Of a stretch of 64,000 nucleotides of DNA, positions 51,883 through 60,551 are shown piece after piece; the first letter of the stretch is position 1, and the number at the start of each line of letters is the position of its first letter. The notes below the pieces were generated by a model. The model ran no database searches. It was not told the DNA's origin and worked only from the letters and a program-made list of their open reading frames with translations. This DNA comes from Metabacillus flavus. GTDB lineage: Bacteria; Bacillota; Bacilli; Bacillales; Bacillaceae. The DNA lies in contig NZ_JAGVRK010000001.1 of assembly GCF_018283675.1 (NCBI RefSeq), positions 3,534,001 to 3,598,000 of the forward strand. The letters run 5' to 3'. A program made the position numbers and the translations under genes.

Positions 51883-51993
51883 GTGCATGTTTAATAGGAA
51901 GAGAATCGATAAACTGCACGTATATGCAGGAGAAAAATCGACCCTCAGACAACACAGTCTGAAAGGAAACTTCAAAGTGGGAGCGCGTCTAAG

Positions 51994-54363
51994 ATGTCAA
52001 TTATTTATGAAAAGTACATGGAGCTCAAATCAAAAAATCAAATAAAGAAGCTTCATAAAATAGTAGAGAAAATCAATGCCCTTGAAGATACATATAAAGG
52101 GCTGACCGATGAGCAGCTGCGAATGAAAACCTCCGCCCTCAAAGAATCCCTCCAGAACGGTAAATCGATGGAAGATATCCGTCCCCATGCATTTGCTTTG
52201 GTCAGAGAAGCGGCTAAACGTACGATAAAACAGCGCCACTATGATGTTCAGCTAATCGGCGGACTCGTGCTATCAGAAGGAAACATCTCACAAATGCAGA
52301 CAGGTGAAGGGAAAACCCTGGTTGCCTCTCTCCCAAGCTTTCTTTTCGCTCTTCACGGAAAAGGTGTTCACGTCATTACCTCAAACGAATACCTTGCGAA
52401 GCGCGACTTTGAACTGATTGGACAAATCCACCGATTTCTCGGTCTTGAAGTTGGCTTAAATCTGTCTGAAATGGATACAGAAGAAAAGAAGCAGGCTTAC
52501 CTGTGTGACATTACGTACGGAACAGGCAATGAATTTGGATTCGATTACCTTCGTGATCACATGGTCAACCAGCCTTCCGAAAAAGTTCAAAGAGGACAAG
52601 CCTTTGCCATTCTCGATGAGATTGACAGCATTTTGATTGATGAAGCACGGACACCGCTGATCATCGCTAATAAATCAGGTGCTTCTATCGAGCTTTTTGA
52701 AATTACTTCCATGATCGTTAAGTCCTTTAAAAAAGGCGAAGAAATTGAAGTTGACCTCCCTTCCCGCCAGGTTCATTTAACGGAGAAAGGGATTGAACGC
52801 ATTGAAAAGACGTTTGGAATCGATAACCTTTATTCATCCGATCATCAGGTTCTCTTCCATTATATAAATCAGTCCCTGCAGGCTGAATTTATCCTTCGCC
52901 GCGATGTGGATTACATTGTTAAGGAAGGAAAAATCGAGCTTGTTGATGCCTTCACCGGACGTGTAATGGACGGCCGAAACTTGAGCCACGGACTTCATCA
53001 GGCAATTGAAGCAAAAGAAGGTCTTGAAATTAATGAAGAGAACGTAACCCAGGCAACGGTTACCGTTCAGAACTATTTCAGAATGTATTCCATTCTTTCT
53101 GGAATGACTGGAAGTGCAATTCCTGCCCAAAAAGAGTTTATGGATATCTACTATCTGGACGTTGTTGAAATTCCGACCAACCGTCCAAAACGCCGTAAGG
53201 ACGAGCCGGATCTTATCTATCAGACACTAAACCAAAAATACAAAAGGATCGCTGATGAAGTTAAGGTTATAAGCGAATCAGGACGGCCTGTGCTTATTGG
53301 AACAACTTCCATTCACCAATCCGAAATGCTTTCCGCCTACTTAAAGAAGGCAAAGGTCACTCACCAGCTGCTTAATGCCAAAACAGAAGAACAGGAAGCT
53401 AAACTGATTGCTATGGCAGGACAGCAAGGACAGGTCACGATTTCAACGAACATGGCCGGCCGCGGAACAGATATCCTGCTCGGTGAGGGAGTTGCCAAGC
53501 TCGGCGGACTTCACATTATCGGAACAGAACGACATGAAAGCGAGCGTGTAGATATGCAGCTCCGCGGACGTGCCGGCCGTCAGGGAGACCCGGGTTCCTC
53601 TCAGTTTATTGTGTCACTCGAGGATGACCTTTTGAATCAGTACGATGATGAAGAACTGGAAAAGTGGCTTAAGAAGATGAAGGCTGATGAAAACGGTCTT
53701 GTCATAAGCCCTGATCCGCGCAAGTTTATGGATAAAGTACAGGAAACCATTGAAAATCAGCATTTCTCAGGACGCGTTCATTTGCTGAAGCTTGAAGACC
53801 ACCTGGATCAGCAGCGAAAGGCAATTTACGGGATTCGAAACACCTTGCTTGATAGCGAGGAGCTTGCCTCTTCCTTAATCGAGCAGTTCAGAACCGTTTA
53901 CCAGGAGACGCTGGATGAGCTGTGCCCTCCTAATAAGACGCCTGAAGAATGGGATAGCTCTGCTCTTTACATGAAGCTTCAATCCATCTTCCCTCTTTCC
54001 ACTGATGCAGCCTCGCTGGCAGGAAGAGAACGTGAAGACATAGAGGACATGCTTGAAAAAGATGTAAATGCGTATCTATTAGGACTAAGCAAAGTCGATG
54101 AAGAGGAAAACATTGCCCAGCAAGCAAGAAGCTTCTCTCTCTCCCTGCTCGATCAGGCATGGATTGCCCATCTTGATGTAATGGATGAGCTGAAGGAAGG
54201 CATACACCTCCGCTCATATGGACAAGAGGATCCGTATCGCCTGTTCCAGCTTGAGTCGCATCATTCCTTTGAGGAAATGCTGAAGGAATACCGCCATGCT
54301 TTATTTGCAAAAATCCAATTCATCCTGCCTAACACTCAGGAAATGGAGGGAATTCAATCATGA
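51994..54363 (+). CDS. secA2: accessory Sec translocase ATPase SecA2
   Basis: A 789-residue SecA paralogue. Motifs: Walker A MQTGEGKTLVASLP, LAKRDFELIGQIHRFLGL, GTGNEFGFDYLRDHM, DEIDSILIDEARTPLII, STNMAGRGTDILLG and QLRGRAGRQGDPGSSQF. It lacks the C-terminal zinc-binding tail of housekeeping SecA and is about 50 residues shorter, as SecA2 proteins are. The next gene overlaps it and encodes SlaP. In B. anthracis SecA2 and SlaP are needed for secretion of S-layer proteins, so this pair implies an S-layer here. Confidence 0.93.
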   Translation: MSIIYEKYMELKSKNQIKKLHKIVEKINALEDTYKGLTDEQLRMKTSALKESLQNGKSMEDIRPHAFALVREAAKRTIKQRHYDVQLIGGLVLSEGNISQMQTGEGKTLVASLPSFLFALHGKGVHVITSNEYLAKRDFELIGQIHRFLGLEVGLNLSEMDTEEKKQAYLCDITYGTGNEFGFDYLRDHMVNQPSEKVQRGQAFAILDEIDSILIDEARTPLIIANKSGASIELFEITSMIVKSFKKGEEIEVDLPSRQVHLTEKGIERIEKTFGIDNLYSSDHQVLFHYINQSLQAEFILRRDVDYIVKEGKIELVDAFTGRVMDGRNLSHGLHQAIEAKEGLEINEENVTQATVTVQNYFRMYSILSGMTGSAIPAQKEFMDIYYLDVVEIPTNRPKRRKDEPDLIYQTLNQKYKRIADEVKVISESGRPVLIGTTSIHQSEMLSAYLKKAKVTHQLLNAKTEEQEAKLIAMAGQQGQVTISTNMAGRGTDILLGEGVAKLGGLHIIGTERHESERVDMQLRGRAGRQGDPGSSQFIVSLEDDLLNQYDDEELEKWLKKMKADENGLVISPDPRKFMDKVQETIENQHFSGRVHLLKLEDHLDQQRKAIYGIRNTLLDSEELASSLIEQFRTVYQETLDELCPPNKTPEEWDSSALYMKLQSIFPLSTDAASLAGREREDIEDMLEKDVNAYLLGLSKVDEEENIAQQARSFSLSLLDQAWIAHLDVMDELKEGIHLRSYGQEDPYRLFQLESHHSFEEMLKEYRHALFAKIQFILPNTQEMEGIQS

Positions 54364-55163
54364 CAACCAGCACAGCGGACCAAACCGTCCTTTCCTTTCA
54401 CCCTTCCTGGGAGGTAAGCAAGCAGGAATATTACGTTTATCAATATCACCTTCTTCAGCTTGATCCGCTTGAAGAGAGCCAGCTCTCTATCTCAGGTCTG
54501 AAGCTTGAAGCATACGACGATTTCTTTTCCATCACTTCATTTATTAGAAGTACAGTCAGCAAACCGATCCAATTCGAAATGCTGCAGCTTCTTTTATTGG
54601 ATGAAAATCAAAAAGTTGTTGCCCGCGAGACATTCGATATGGAGCATTTCGGTGAACTTCCTCCCAACACAGCGCGTCCATGGAGATTCCTTTTTGGTAC
54701 GGACACCCTGCTGGAAGGTAAAGAAATCCCGTCCGGCAGCTGGACAATTGCGTTCGAGCTGAAAAAGAAAAAAGAACACGTCCTTGACCTCGATCCATCC
54801 TGGAGAGAAGGACTCACGCCCGAGCAGACTAAGCGCCTTGAACAAATGGTGCTGGACCTGCCGCCTATGGGAGCGAACGAACTGAACATGATGGGACTCG
54901 AGGCCGCCCTCAGTCCGGCAGGCGACTTAAAAATATCCCTGCTGATCCGGAACGGCAGCCTGAATAACGTAAAACTAGAGCAAATCCCTCTAGCCGTTGA
55001 AGATGCTGCAGGCGACATCGTAGCAAACGGTCTGTTTAAAACGGAAGGCCTTGAAGTCAAAGGCAACACAAGCAAACCTTGGAGCTTCGTCTTCCCGAAA
55101 GATATCATTAGAAAAGAACATCCCGATTTCACTACCTGGCGCGTTTACCCGCCTCAGGGGTGA
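54360..55163 (+). CDS. slaP: accessory Sec S-layer assembly protein SlaP
   Basis: A 267-residue soluble protein with two homologous halves. Each has an SLAP-type unit with a long beta pattern and an RPWxFLF/KPWSFVF motif (residues about 100-106 and 238-243). Start ATG overlaps the secA2 stop (ATGA), the arrangement seen in other secA2-slaP operons. SlaP assists SecA2 in S-layer protein export. The family match rests on context plus the duplicated domain. Confidence 0.88.
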   Translation: MTTSTADQTVLSFHPSWEVSKQEYYVYQYHLLQLDPLEESQLSISGLKLEAYDDFFSITSFIRSTVSKPIQFEMLQLLLLDENQKVVARETFDMEHFGELPPNTARPWRFLFGTDTLLEGKEIPSGSWTIAFELKKKKEHVLDLDPSWREGLTPEQTKRLEQMVLDLPPMGANELNMMGLEAALSPAGDLKISLLIRNGSLNNVKLEQIPLAVEDAAGDIVANGLFKTEGLEVKGNTSKPWSFVFPKDIIRKEHPDFTTWRVYPPQG

Positions 55164-55177
55164 GTATTGGACTGGTA

Positions 55178-55212
55178 GCAGGAATCCTTTTGAGGGTTCC
55201 TGTTTTTTGTTT
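55178..55212 (+). terminator. terminator of secA2-slaP
   Basis: CAGGAATCC pairs with GGGTTCCTG, followed by TTTTTTGTTTT. Confidence 0.75.
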
Positions 55213-55577
55213 TCAGGTCGGTGTTTGAGATTGGTGTGCTGTCGCTAGGAAGCTGGAGATAGCGGAAAAGTTCGGCAGGAGGCGCCTGACCCGCAGTGCT
55301 TTAACGCATAAGGGGTCACAGGCACGGCTCCCCAATCCCTTGTATACCAAGGGATTGAGAAGTCGGTGTCAAAGCTTTAGCTTATTAGAGATGAGCGGGA
55401 CTGGCACCGTGCCAGTCCCCACATTCTTTAACGCAACTGGGGACGGAGACAGTAGCGTGAAACTCCTTGTGCCGTATGGGGTTCCGAAGTTGGTGCCAGA
55501 GCTTCAGTTCTTTAGCAGAGTACGGGTCAGGCACCACACAACATGCTACTCTCACCTCCAACCCCCGTAAACAAACA

Positions 55578-55611
55578 AAAAACTCCAAAGCCCAACCAGG
55601 CTCTGGAGTTT
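55578..55611 (-). terminator. terminator of the pst operon
   Basis: AAACTCCA-AGCC pairs with GGCT-TGGAGTTT, followed by TTTTGTTTG on the minus strand. No pstB gene lies between pstA and it. Confidence 0.75.
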
Positions 55612-55617
55612 CAAAGA

Positions 55618-56517
55618 TTAAGACGCCTTCCGTCTCTGTCTCATACTGTAATCACGTACCCAAATCGGAATCCTCATCATAAGGCTGATGAGAAGGACGA
55701 TGAGAACGAGGACAGCGGCGGACTTGTCAGCAATCTGAGCAGCATCTTCTACAAGTGCTTCGGACTGAACGTACCATAGGTGGACAGGAAGCGTTCCCCC
55801 TTGGGAAAGCGGATTGAAGTCCCACATAGCACCTGATGTACCGGTTCCTCCAGCAAGCAGGATAACGGCGGATTCTCCGAAAGCACGGCAGGCTGCTAAA
55901 CTGACTCCTGTTAAGATACCTGAAAGAGCAGCAGGTATGACTACCTTTACAATCGTAGTAGATTTCGTTGCACCCATAGCGAGTGACGCTTCACGCAGCT
56001 CGGCCGGGACGGATGTAATCGATTCTTCTGTTACCCGTGTGATAACCGGCAGATTTAATAGAGACAGCGCGATTCCCGCTCCTAAAATGGTTAAACCGAT
56101 GTCAAAAATATCGACGAACAGTACGTATCCAAAAAGGCCAAAGACAATGGATGGAACGGAGGCTAAGCTTTCAACACACGTTCGAATAAACTCGGTTACT
56201 CGATTGGCAGGTGCGTATTCGGCAAGATAAATTCCGGCTCCTATTCCAATTGGCAAGGATATCGCCATCGCTATGATCAGCACGTAAATGGAGTTGAATA
56301 GGAAGGGTCCGACTCCTCCCCCAGCGAGAATCTCATCAGGAAGGTTCACTAGGAAATCCGGTCTTAGGATTGGAAGACCCTTTGCTAAAATGGTATAAAG
56401 CAGTGCCGCGATGGTTATGACAATGACAGCTGCGACTCCCCAAAGAATGCCGGTCAGCAAGCGGTCCATCATGTATCTGGACTTTTTCTTCGGAATTTGA
56501 ATTCTTTCCTTCATCAT
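55618..56517 (-). CDS. pstA: phosphate ABC transporter permease PstA
   Basis: A 299-residue permease with six membrane helices and the EAA loop EESITSVPAELREASLAMGATKSTTIVKVVIP that binds the ATPase. GIGAGIYLAEYAP and LAGGTGTSGAMWDFNP are typical PstA segments. It pairs with PstC to form the channel. Start follows the pstC stop by two bases. The expected PstB ATPase gene does not follow; a terminator does. Confidence 0.95.
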   Translation of the reverse strand: MMKERIQIPKKKSRYMMDRLLTGILWGVAAVIVITIAALLYTILAKGLPILRPDFLVNLPDEILAGGGVGPFLFNSIYVLIIAMAISLPIGIGAGIYLAEYAPANRVTEFIRTCVESLASVPSIVFGLFGYVLFVDIFDIGLTILGAGIALSLLNLPVITRVTEESITSVPAELREASLAMGATKSTTIVKVVIPAALSGILTGVSLAACRAFGESAVILLAGGTGTSGAMWDFNPLSQGGTLPVHLWYVQSEALVEDAAQIADKSAAVLVLIVLLISLMMRIPIWVRDYSMRQRRKAS

Positions 56518-56519
56518 GA

Positions 56520-57446
56520 TTAAGCCCCCTTCGTTCTGATTCTGCGGATAATCAGAATCATGATAGTTGAAATGATCAGCAACAGGAAGGCCATCATATA
56601 AAGGGCATTGTTCCAGGCAGAACCAAATTCCACATCAATAATCTGGTTGACGATCGTAGTCGTTAATACGGCTGTCGGCGTGTACAAATCCGTCGGAAGC
56701 TGTGCCGTATTTCCGATGACCATTACAACCGCCATCGTTTCTCCAATCGCTCTTGCCATTCCAAGAATAACGGCCGTCAGAATACCAGGGCTTGCTGCAG
56801 GCAGGATCACGCGGAATATAGTTTGCAACCGCGTGCTCCCCATCGCATAACTCGCTTCTCTTAGTTCGGTCGGAACCGCGGCAATCGCATCATCACTGAT
56901 TCTAGTAATTGTCGGAAGTACCATTAAGGTAAGAACAATGGCAGCTGCAAGAAGACCATCTCCGACTAACGCACCTGTTGCACTCCGGATGAAGGGTACA
57001 AGGATCGTCAATCCAAGATATCCATAAACGATTGACGGAATTCCGACAAGCAAATCGAGCAGAGGGCGGAGTATTCTTTTAAGCCAGTCCGGGGCCACTT
57101 CTACTGTAAAGATTGCTAATGCCAGAGAGATAGGTCCTGCAAATACAAGGGTTAATGCCGTTAAAGACAGTGTGCCGAGAATGAAAACGGCGGCTCCGTA
57201 TTTTTCAGCGTATGGATCCCATGTGAAAGAAAAGAAAAATTCCGTCGGAGACACGTCATTAAATACTTGCAGACCTGTTTTTCCGATGAATAAGATGATT
57301 GAGAATAAAACAACACCGAGTAACAGCGCGCTGCCCAATGAGTAAACGTAGAACGCTCTGTTTTTAGCATAACTTGATTTTTTAATAACGGCCTTTTCGC
57401 TAATTTCCGCAGGCGGCGTCATGATATCCTGTTCGATCTTCGCCAT
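56520..57446 (-). CDS. pstC: phosphate ABC transporter permease PstC
   Basis: A 308-residue permease with six membrane helices. PstC-type motifs are FFSFTWDPYAEKYGA, YLGLTILVPFIR and the EAA loop DAIAAVPTELREASYAMGSTRLQTIFRVILP. GGAGG lies nine bases before the ATG. A hairpin (57473-57495) separates it from pstS, a common device to make more binding protein than permease. Confidence 0.95.
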   Translation of the reverse strand: MAKIEQDIMTPPAEISEKAVIKKSSYAKNRAFYVYSLGSALLLGVVLFSIILFIGKTGLQVFNDVSPTEFFFSFTWDPYAEKYGAAVFILGTLSLTALTLVFAGPISLALAIFTVEVAPDWLKRILRPLLDLLVGIPSIVYGYLGLTILVPFIRSATGALVGDGLLAAAIVLTLMVLPTITRISDDAIAAVPTELREASYAMGSTRLQTIFRVILPAASPGILTAVILGMARAIGETMAVVMVIGNTAQLPTDLYTPTAVLTTTIVNQIIDVEFGSAWNNALYMMAFLLLIISTIMILIIRRIRTKGA

Positions 57447-57472
57447 TTTGGTGGTCCTCCATGATTATGCAA

Positions 57473-57495
57473 AGCCAGCCCTAATAGAGCTGGCT
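57473..57495 (-). terminator. hairpin between pstS and pstC
   Basis: AGCCAGC pairs with GCTGGCT; only three T's follow. It probably acts as a processing or partial-termination site. Confidence 0.5.
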
Positions 57496-57634
57496 TCTGT
57501 TATTTGAAAGGGAGATAAAGAATTTTCAGCCGGAATAGCTGATGGACATAAGCGCATGAAATCTGCACACCACTGCAGACCTCATGCAAGCCCTGTAAAG
57601 CAATGAGTGAATCTTTGAACCTTGTCAGCAGGTA

Positions 57635-58486
57635 TTAGAATCCTCTGTAAGGAAGGAATTTAAGCTTTTTCAAAGAACCGTTTTGGAATTTAGAGCTTTG
57701 GATATAAGAAATGAACGCAGCGTTAGCACCTTTTGCAGGTCCTTTAGTCAAGAAGTAACCTACACCGTAAACAGGGTACTTTTTGCTTTTTACATTAGTT
57801 GTTGTTGCAGCAACGCCATTGTAGGAAAGTGCTTTAATGTTTCCTTTTACGTAAGCAAGGTCAACATAACCGATTGCATTAGGATTGGATCCAACAGCAG
57901 TTGTCATTTCTCCGCTTTTACCAACCTCTTTGTAGTTTCCTTTTGTCATGAAGCTTTTGCCTTTAAGAGCTTTTGCCTGATAGTTTACACGAGTACCAGA
58001 ACCTGTTTTGCGGTTTACAACAACGATTGCTGCATCTTTACCGCCAACTTGCTTCCAGTTTGTATATTTTCCAGAGAAAATCCCTTGAAGCTGAGAAGTA
58101 GAAAGGTTTTTAACCTTATTAGATGTGTGAACAATTGTAGCAAATGGGATTACTGCTACTTTGTAAGCAGTCAAGCCTTTGAATGCGCTGAATCCAGGAA
58201 CAGCTTTCGTTGCATCCCAGTCACAAGCACCGATTGTTGCACTTCCTTTAGATACAGACTGAGGGCCTGCAATAGAAGAAGAACCGGATACAGATACAGA
58301 TACTTTTGGATTTGATTTCTTGAATTCTTTTGCACCTTGAGAAGTAAGTGGAAGAAGAGCTGTCGAACCAGCTACAACTACCTTTCCGCTTGCAGATGCG
58401 GCATTTGCTGATGTTGCTCCAAAAGTAAAACCTACAGATACGACTGCCGCTAAAGTAAGGGTGGATACACGTTTTAATAAATTCAT
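57635..58486 (-). CDS. pstS: phosphate-binding protein PstS, secreted type
   Basis: A 283-residue PstS-type binding protein: VVVAGSTALLPLTSQGAKEF, SVSGSSSIAGPQSVSKGSATIG, IFSGKYTNWKQVGG and VNRKTGSGTRVNY contact phosphate. The signal peptide ends in SANAASA with no lipobox cysteine. Most Gram-positive PstS are lipoproteins, so how this one is held at the surface is unclear. I start at ATG 58486 (MNLLKRVSTL), nine bases after GGAG; the ATG at 58495 overlaps the ribosome site. The upstream gene ends 20 bases before it. Confidence 0.93.
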   Translation of the reverse strand: MNLLKRVSTLTLAAVVSVGFTFGATSANAASASGKVVVAGSTALLPLTSQGAKEFKKSNPKVSVSVSGSSSIAGPQSVSKGSATIGACDWDATKAVPGFSAFKGLTAYKVAVIPFATIVHTSNKVKNLSTSQLQGIFSGKYTNWKQVGGKDAAIVVVNRKTGSGTRVNYQAKALKGKSFMTKGNYKEVGKSGEMTTAVGSNPNAIGYVDLAYVKGNIKALSYNGVAATTTNVKSKKYPVYGVGYFLTKGPAKGANAAFISYIQSSKFQNGSLKKLKFLPYRGF

Positions 58487-58506
58487 TTTAATCATCTCCT
58501 GATAAA

Positions 58507-60276
58507 TTATTTTGTTACGATTTCAAAGCTTCCGTTTTTCCAGACAACCAGTCTTTCTCCCGAAAGACCTGGAGCTGTTGCAGCAACCTGTCCATCTTTA
58601 GATACCGCAAAAGAAGTGATTTCCAAAGGAGTAGAGGCAATCTTCGTCAATTTCATTTCTGAAGGGTTCACTTCATAGATAACAGACATGTTATTTTCTG
58701 AAGTCAGAATCATTAGCTTTCCTTCTTGTGTAACCGTTAGAAATAAAATGTCTTTATCTTTTACAAGCTGGCTTACAGTGTTGTCAGCACGAATCATTGT
58801 CAGCACCGGAAGATCTTCTGAGTCTGGCATTGCACTCAGGTACACGATGCTACCGTCTTTAAGGAACGCAGGGTATACTTTGTTATCTTTTGTTGTAGTG
58901 ATCGCTGTAGCTGCCGGTGTTTTAGCCGTTAAATCGATTGTGAAAAATTGCGGCTCTGTTCCTTCTGTAAGGATATCCGTTACATCAGTTCCGCCGTCGC
59001 CAGTGTCGGTAGTTTTCGTCTCAGCTTCTTTACTCACTACATATAAAAGCTTTGTTCCATCTGCAGAAAGTCTGAGATCTGTTTTATAGATTTTAGAATC
59101 GGATGGGACTTCTTTAAGTGCTCCCGTCGCAATATCCACTGAAAATATTTTGTCGTTCTTTTCGCCTTTAATGAAGTAAGCTTTTTTGCCGTCTTGTGCC
59201 CAAACGAAATCTACTTTAATATCATCGTCTAAGCTAACGTATCTGGACGTGCCGGTTGTAAGATCAATCAGCGTGATGACACCTGTTTCGTCAGAATGGA
59301 TTGCACTCATTCCGTCTGGAGAAACCACCACATCTGTAGCGTTGATTGTATTCATTACTTGGCGAGTGTTTACGTCCATAAGGTATGTGCGGGATGCATT
59401 TTCGTCTTCATTTGTAACCATGACATGGGAACCAACCCACGCCGGGTTGTAGGAGTCACCGGATACAAGCTTGGAAGTAAAGAGCATATATCTTCCGGTG
59501 TCCATTTTTTCCATTTGACCGCCAAGTGCTTTAACCATATCCATCAAATCAGCGTAGATCACGCCTTTAACAGATACAGGATACGCCGATAAATTGACAG
59601 TTTCCCCATTAGCTGTTATACTATTTTGGTAAATTTTAAAAGTAGCAGTTTGAGATCCTTTTTGAAGCGTCACAGCTGTACCCTTCACCGTAACCTTTGC
59701 AGAGTAAGCCTTTGCGATGTCTTGAACGGAGTACAGGTACTTACCATTTACACGCAAAGTTTTAGCTGAGTGAAGCTTACCCTCTACATTCATCTTGAAT
59801 GTGGATGTTTTAAACATTCCTTTTTCGGATATTAATAGATTAGCGTCTATTAATAGATCTCCGCCTAGCGCATGGACGAAATTCTTCGCTGCCATGAAGA
59901 GTGTTTTTCCTGCCATCGCAGGCGGATTTTCTAGCTTAACTTTTTTGCCATTAACGAATGCCTGGCTGGAACCAGATTTTACTTTAATGGTTTTCATGTC
60001 TTTCCCGCTGCCTTTGGAAACGACATAATATTGCGACTTCTTATCATACATTACTTTTGCCGATAGAGCTTTCGCTAGATCGCTTACAGAATGAAGCTTT
60101 GTTTTGCCTACGACTGTCGCATGAACCACTTTTTGCTTGCCGTTTACATATACAGATTCTTTCATCGTTTGCTGTACTGCACTTGCTGCCTTAGCTTCAT
60201 TTATTGCCACAGGGGAAAATGCACTGCCTGCAAGAACGGCAGAAGCAATCACTAGGCTAGTCAATTCGCGTCTCAT
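58507..60276 (-). CDS. secreted copper-amine-oxidase-like / beta-propeller protein of the pst operon
   Basis: A 589-residue secreted protein with a signal peptide (MRRELTSLVIASAVLAGSAF ... AKA). Residues 40-250 contain two repeats like the copper-amine-oxidase N-terminal domain (YVNGKQKVVHATVVG..., VNGKYLYSVQDIAKAYSAKV...). Residues 270-580 are a WD40/TolB-like beta-propeller (VVVSPDGMSAIHSDETG, LRLSADGTKLLYVV, FAVSKDGQVAATAPG). No enzyme site is visible. It is a likely wall-associated binding protein. It is the first gene after the Pho box and 20 bases before pstS, hence phosphate-regulated. ATG 60276 has GGAGG eight bases upstream. Confidence 0.8.
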   Translation of the reverse strand: MRRELTSLVIASAVLAGSAFSPVAINEAKAASAVQQTMKESVYVNGKQKVVHATVVGKTKLHSVSDLAKALSAKVMYDKKSQYYVVSKGSGKDMKTIKVKSGSSQAFVNGKKVKLENPPAMAGKTLFMAAKNFVHALGGDLLIDANLLISEKGMFKTSTFKMNVEGKLHSAKTLRVNGKYLYSVQDIAKAYSAKVTVKGTAVTLQKGSQTATFKIYQNSITANGETVNLSAYPVSVKGVIYADLMDMVKALGGQMEKMDTGRYMLFTSKLVSGDSYNPAWVGSHVMVTNEDENASRTYLMDVNTRQVMNTINATDVVVSPDGMSAIHSDETGVITLIDLTTGTSRYVSLDDDIKVDFVWAQDGKKAYFIKGEKNDKIFSVDIATGALKEVPSDSKIYKTDLRLSADGTKLLYVVSKEAETKTTDTGDGGTDVTDILTEGTEPQFFTIDLTAKTPAATAITTTKDNKVYPAFLKDGSIVYLSAMPDSEDLPVLTMIRADNTVSQLVKDKDILFLTVTQEGKLMILTSENNMSVIYEVNPSEMKLTKIASTPLEITSFAVSKDGQVAATAPGLSGERLVVWKNGSFEIVTK

Positions 60277-60377
60277 CCATTTTACCTCCAATTTTCTTGT
60301 TACTTTTGACTGAATAAGGTTCCTCCTAATACTTGGTCACCTCCTCATTTTTTACCAACTACTACATAACAAGAGTA

Positions 60378-60429
60378 ATTATATTCCCGTTTTGTTAAGG
60401 AAGTTTAATTCTATTTTTAAGATTGTAAA
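60378..60429 (-). promoter_or_regulatory. Pho-box promoter of the propeller-pstSCA operon
   Basis: On the minus strand TTTACA, TTAAAA, TTAAAC and TTAACA (60429-60393) form irregular repeats close to the PhoP consensus TT(A/T/C)ACA, followed 9 bases later by a -10 TATAAT (60383-60378). PhoP-type activation of pst is known in Bacillus; here the spacing is loose (3-6 bases). Confidence 0.6.
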
Positions 60430-60518
60430 TTTGTGGTGAATTTGACGTAAAAAATTGACGAATTGTTGTCAAATTTGTAACAATTCACACTTTATCTCAC
60501 CGTGACTATTTACCTACA

Positions 60519-60548
60519 TAAAAAACACCGCCTTTTTCGGCGGTGTTT
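60519..60548 (-). terminator. terminator of the CAP gene
   Basis: ACACCGCC pairs with GGCGGTGT around a six-base loop, with T-rich ends on both sides. Confidence 0.85.
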
Positions 60549-60551
60549 CTT

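Larger units (their letters stand above)
51502..51993. other. divergent promoter region between the polysaccharide operon and secA2
   Basis: About 490 bases without a gene. It carries extended -10 promoters in both directions (51599-51604 minus, 51877-51882 plus). The secA2 leader holds a small hairpin (CTGCA...TGCAG) and a CAGACAACACAGTCTG palindrome near 51945-51962. Confidence 0.6.
55164..55617. repeat. intergenic region with dispersed palindromic repeats
   Basis: No gene. It contains GGCGCCTGACCCGCA (55278-55292), GCGGGACTGGCACCGTGCC (55395-55413) inside a near-perfect 23-base palindrome (GGGACTGGCAC-C-GTGCCAGTCCC), and GGGTCAGGCACC (about 55525-55536), the reverse complement of a motif at 41.7 kb. 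The region is bounded by the slaP and pstA terminators. Confidence 0.7.
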
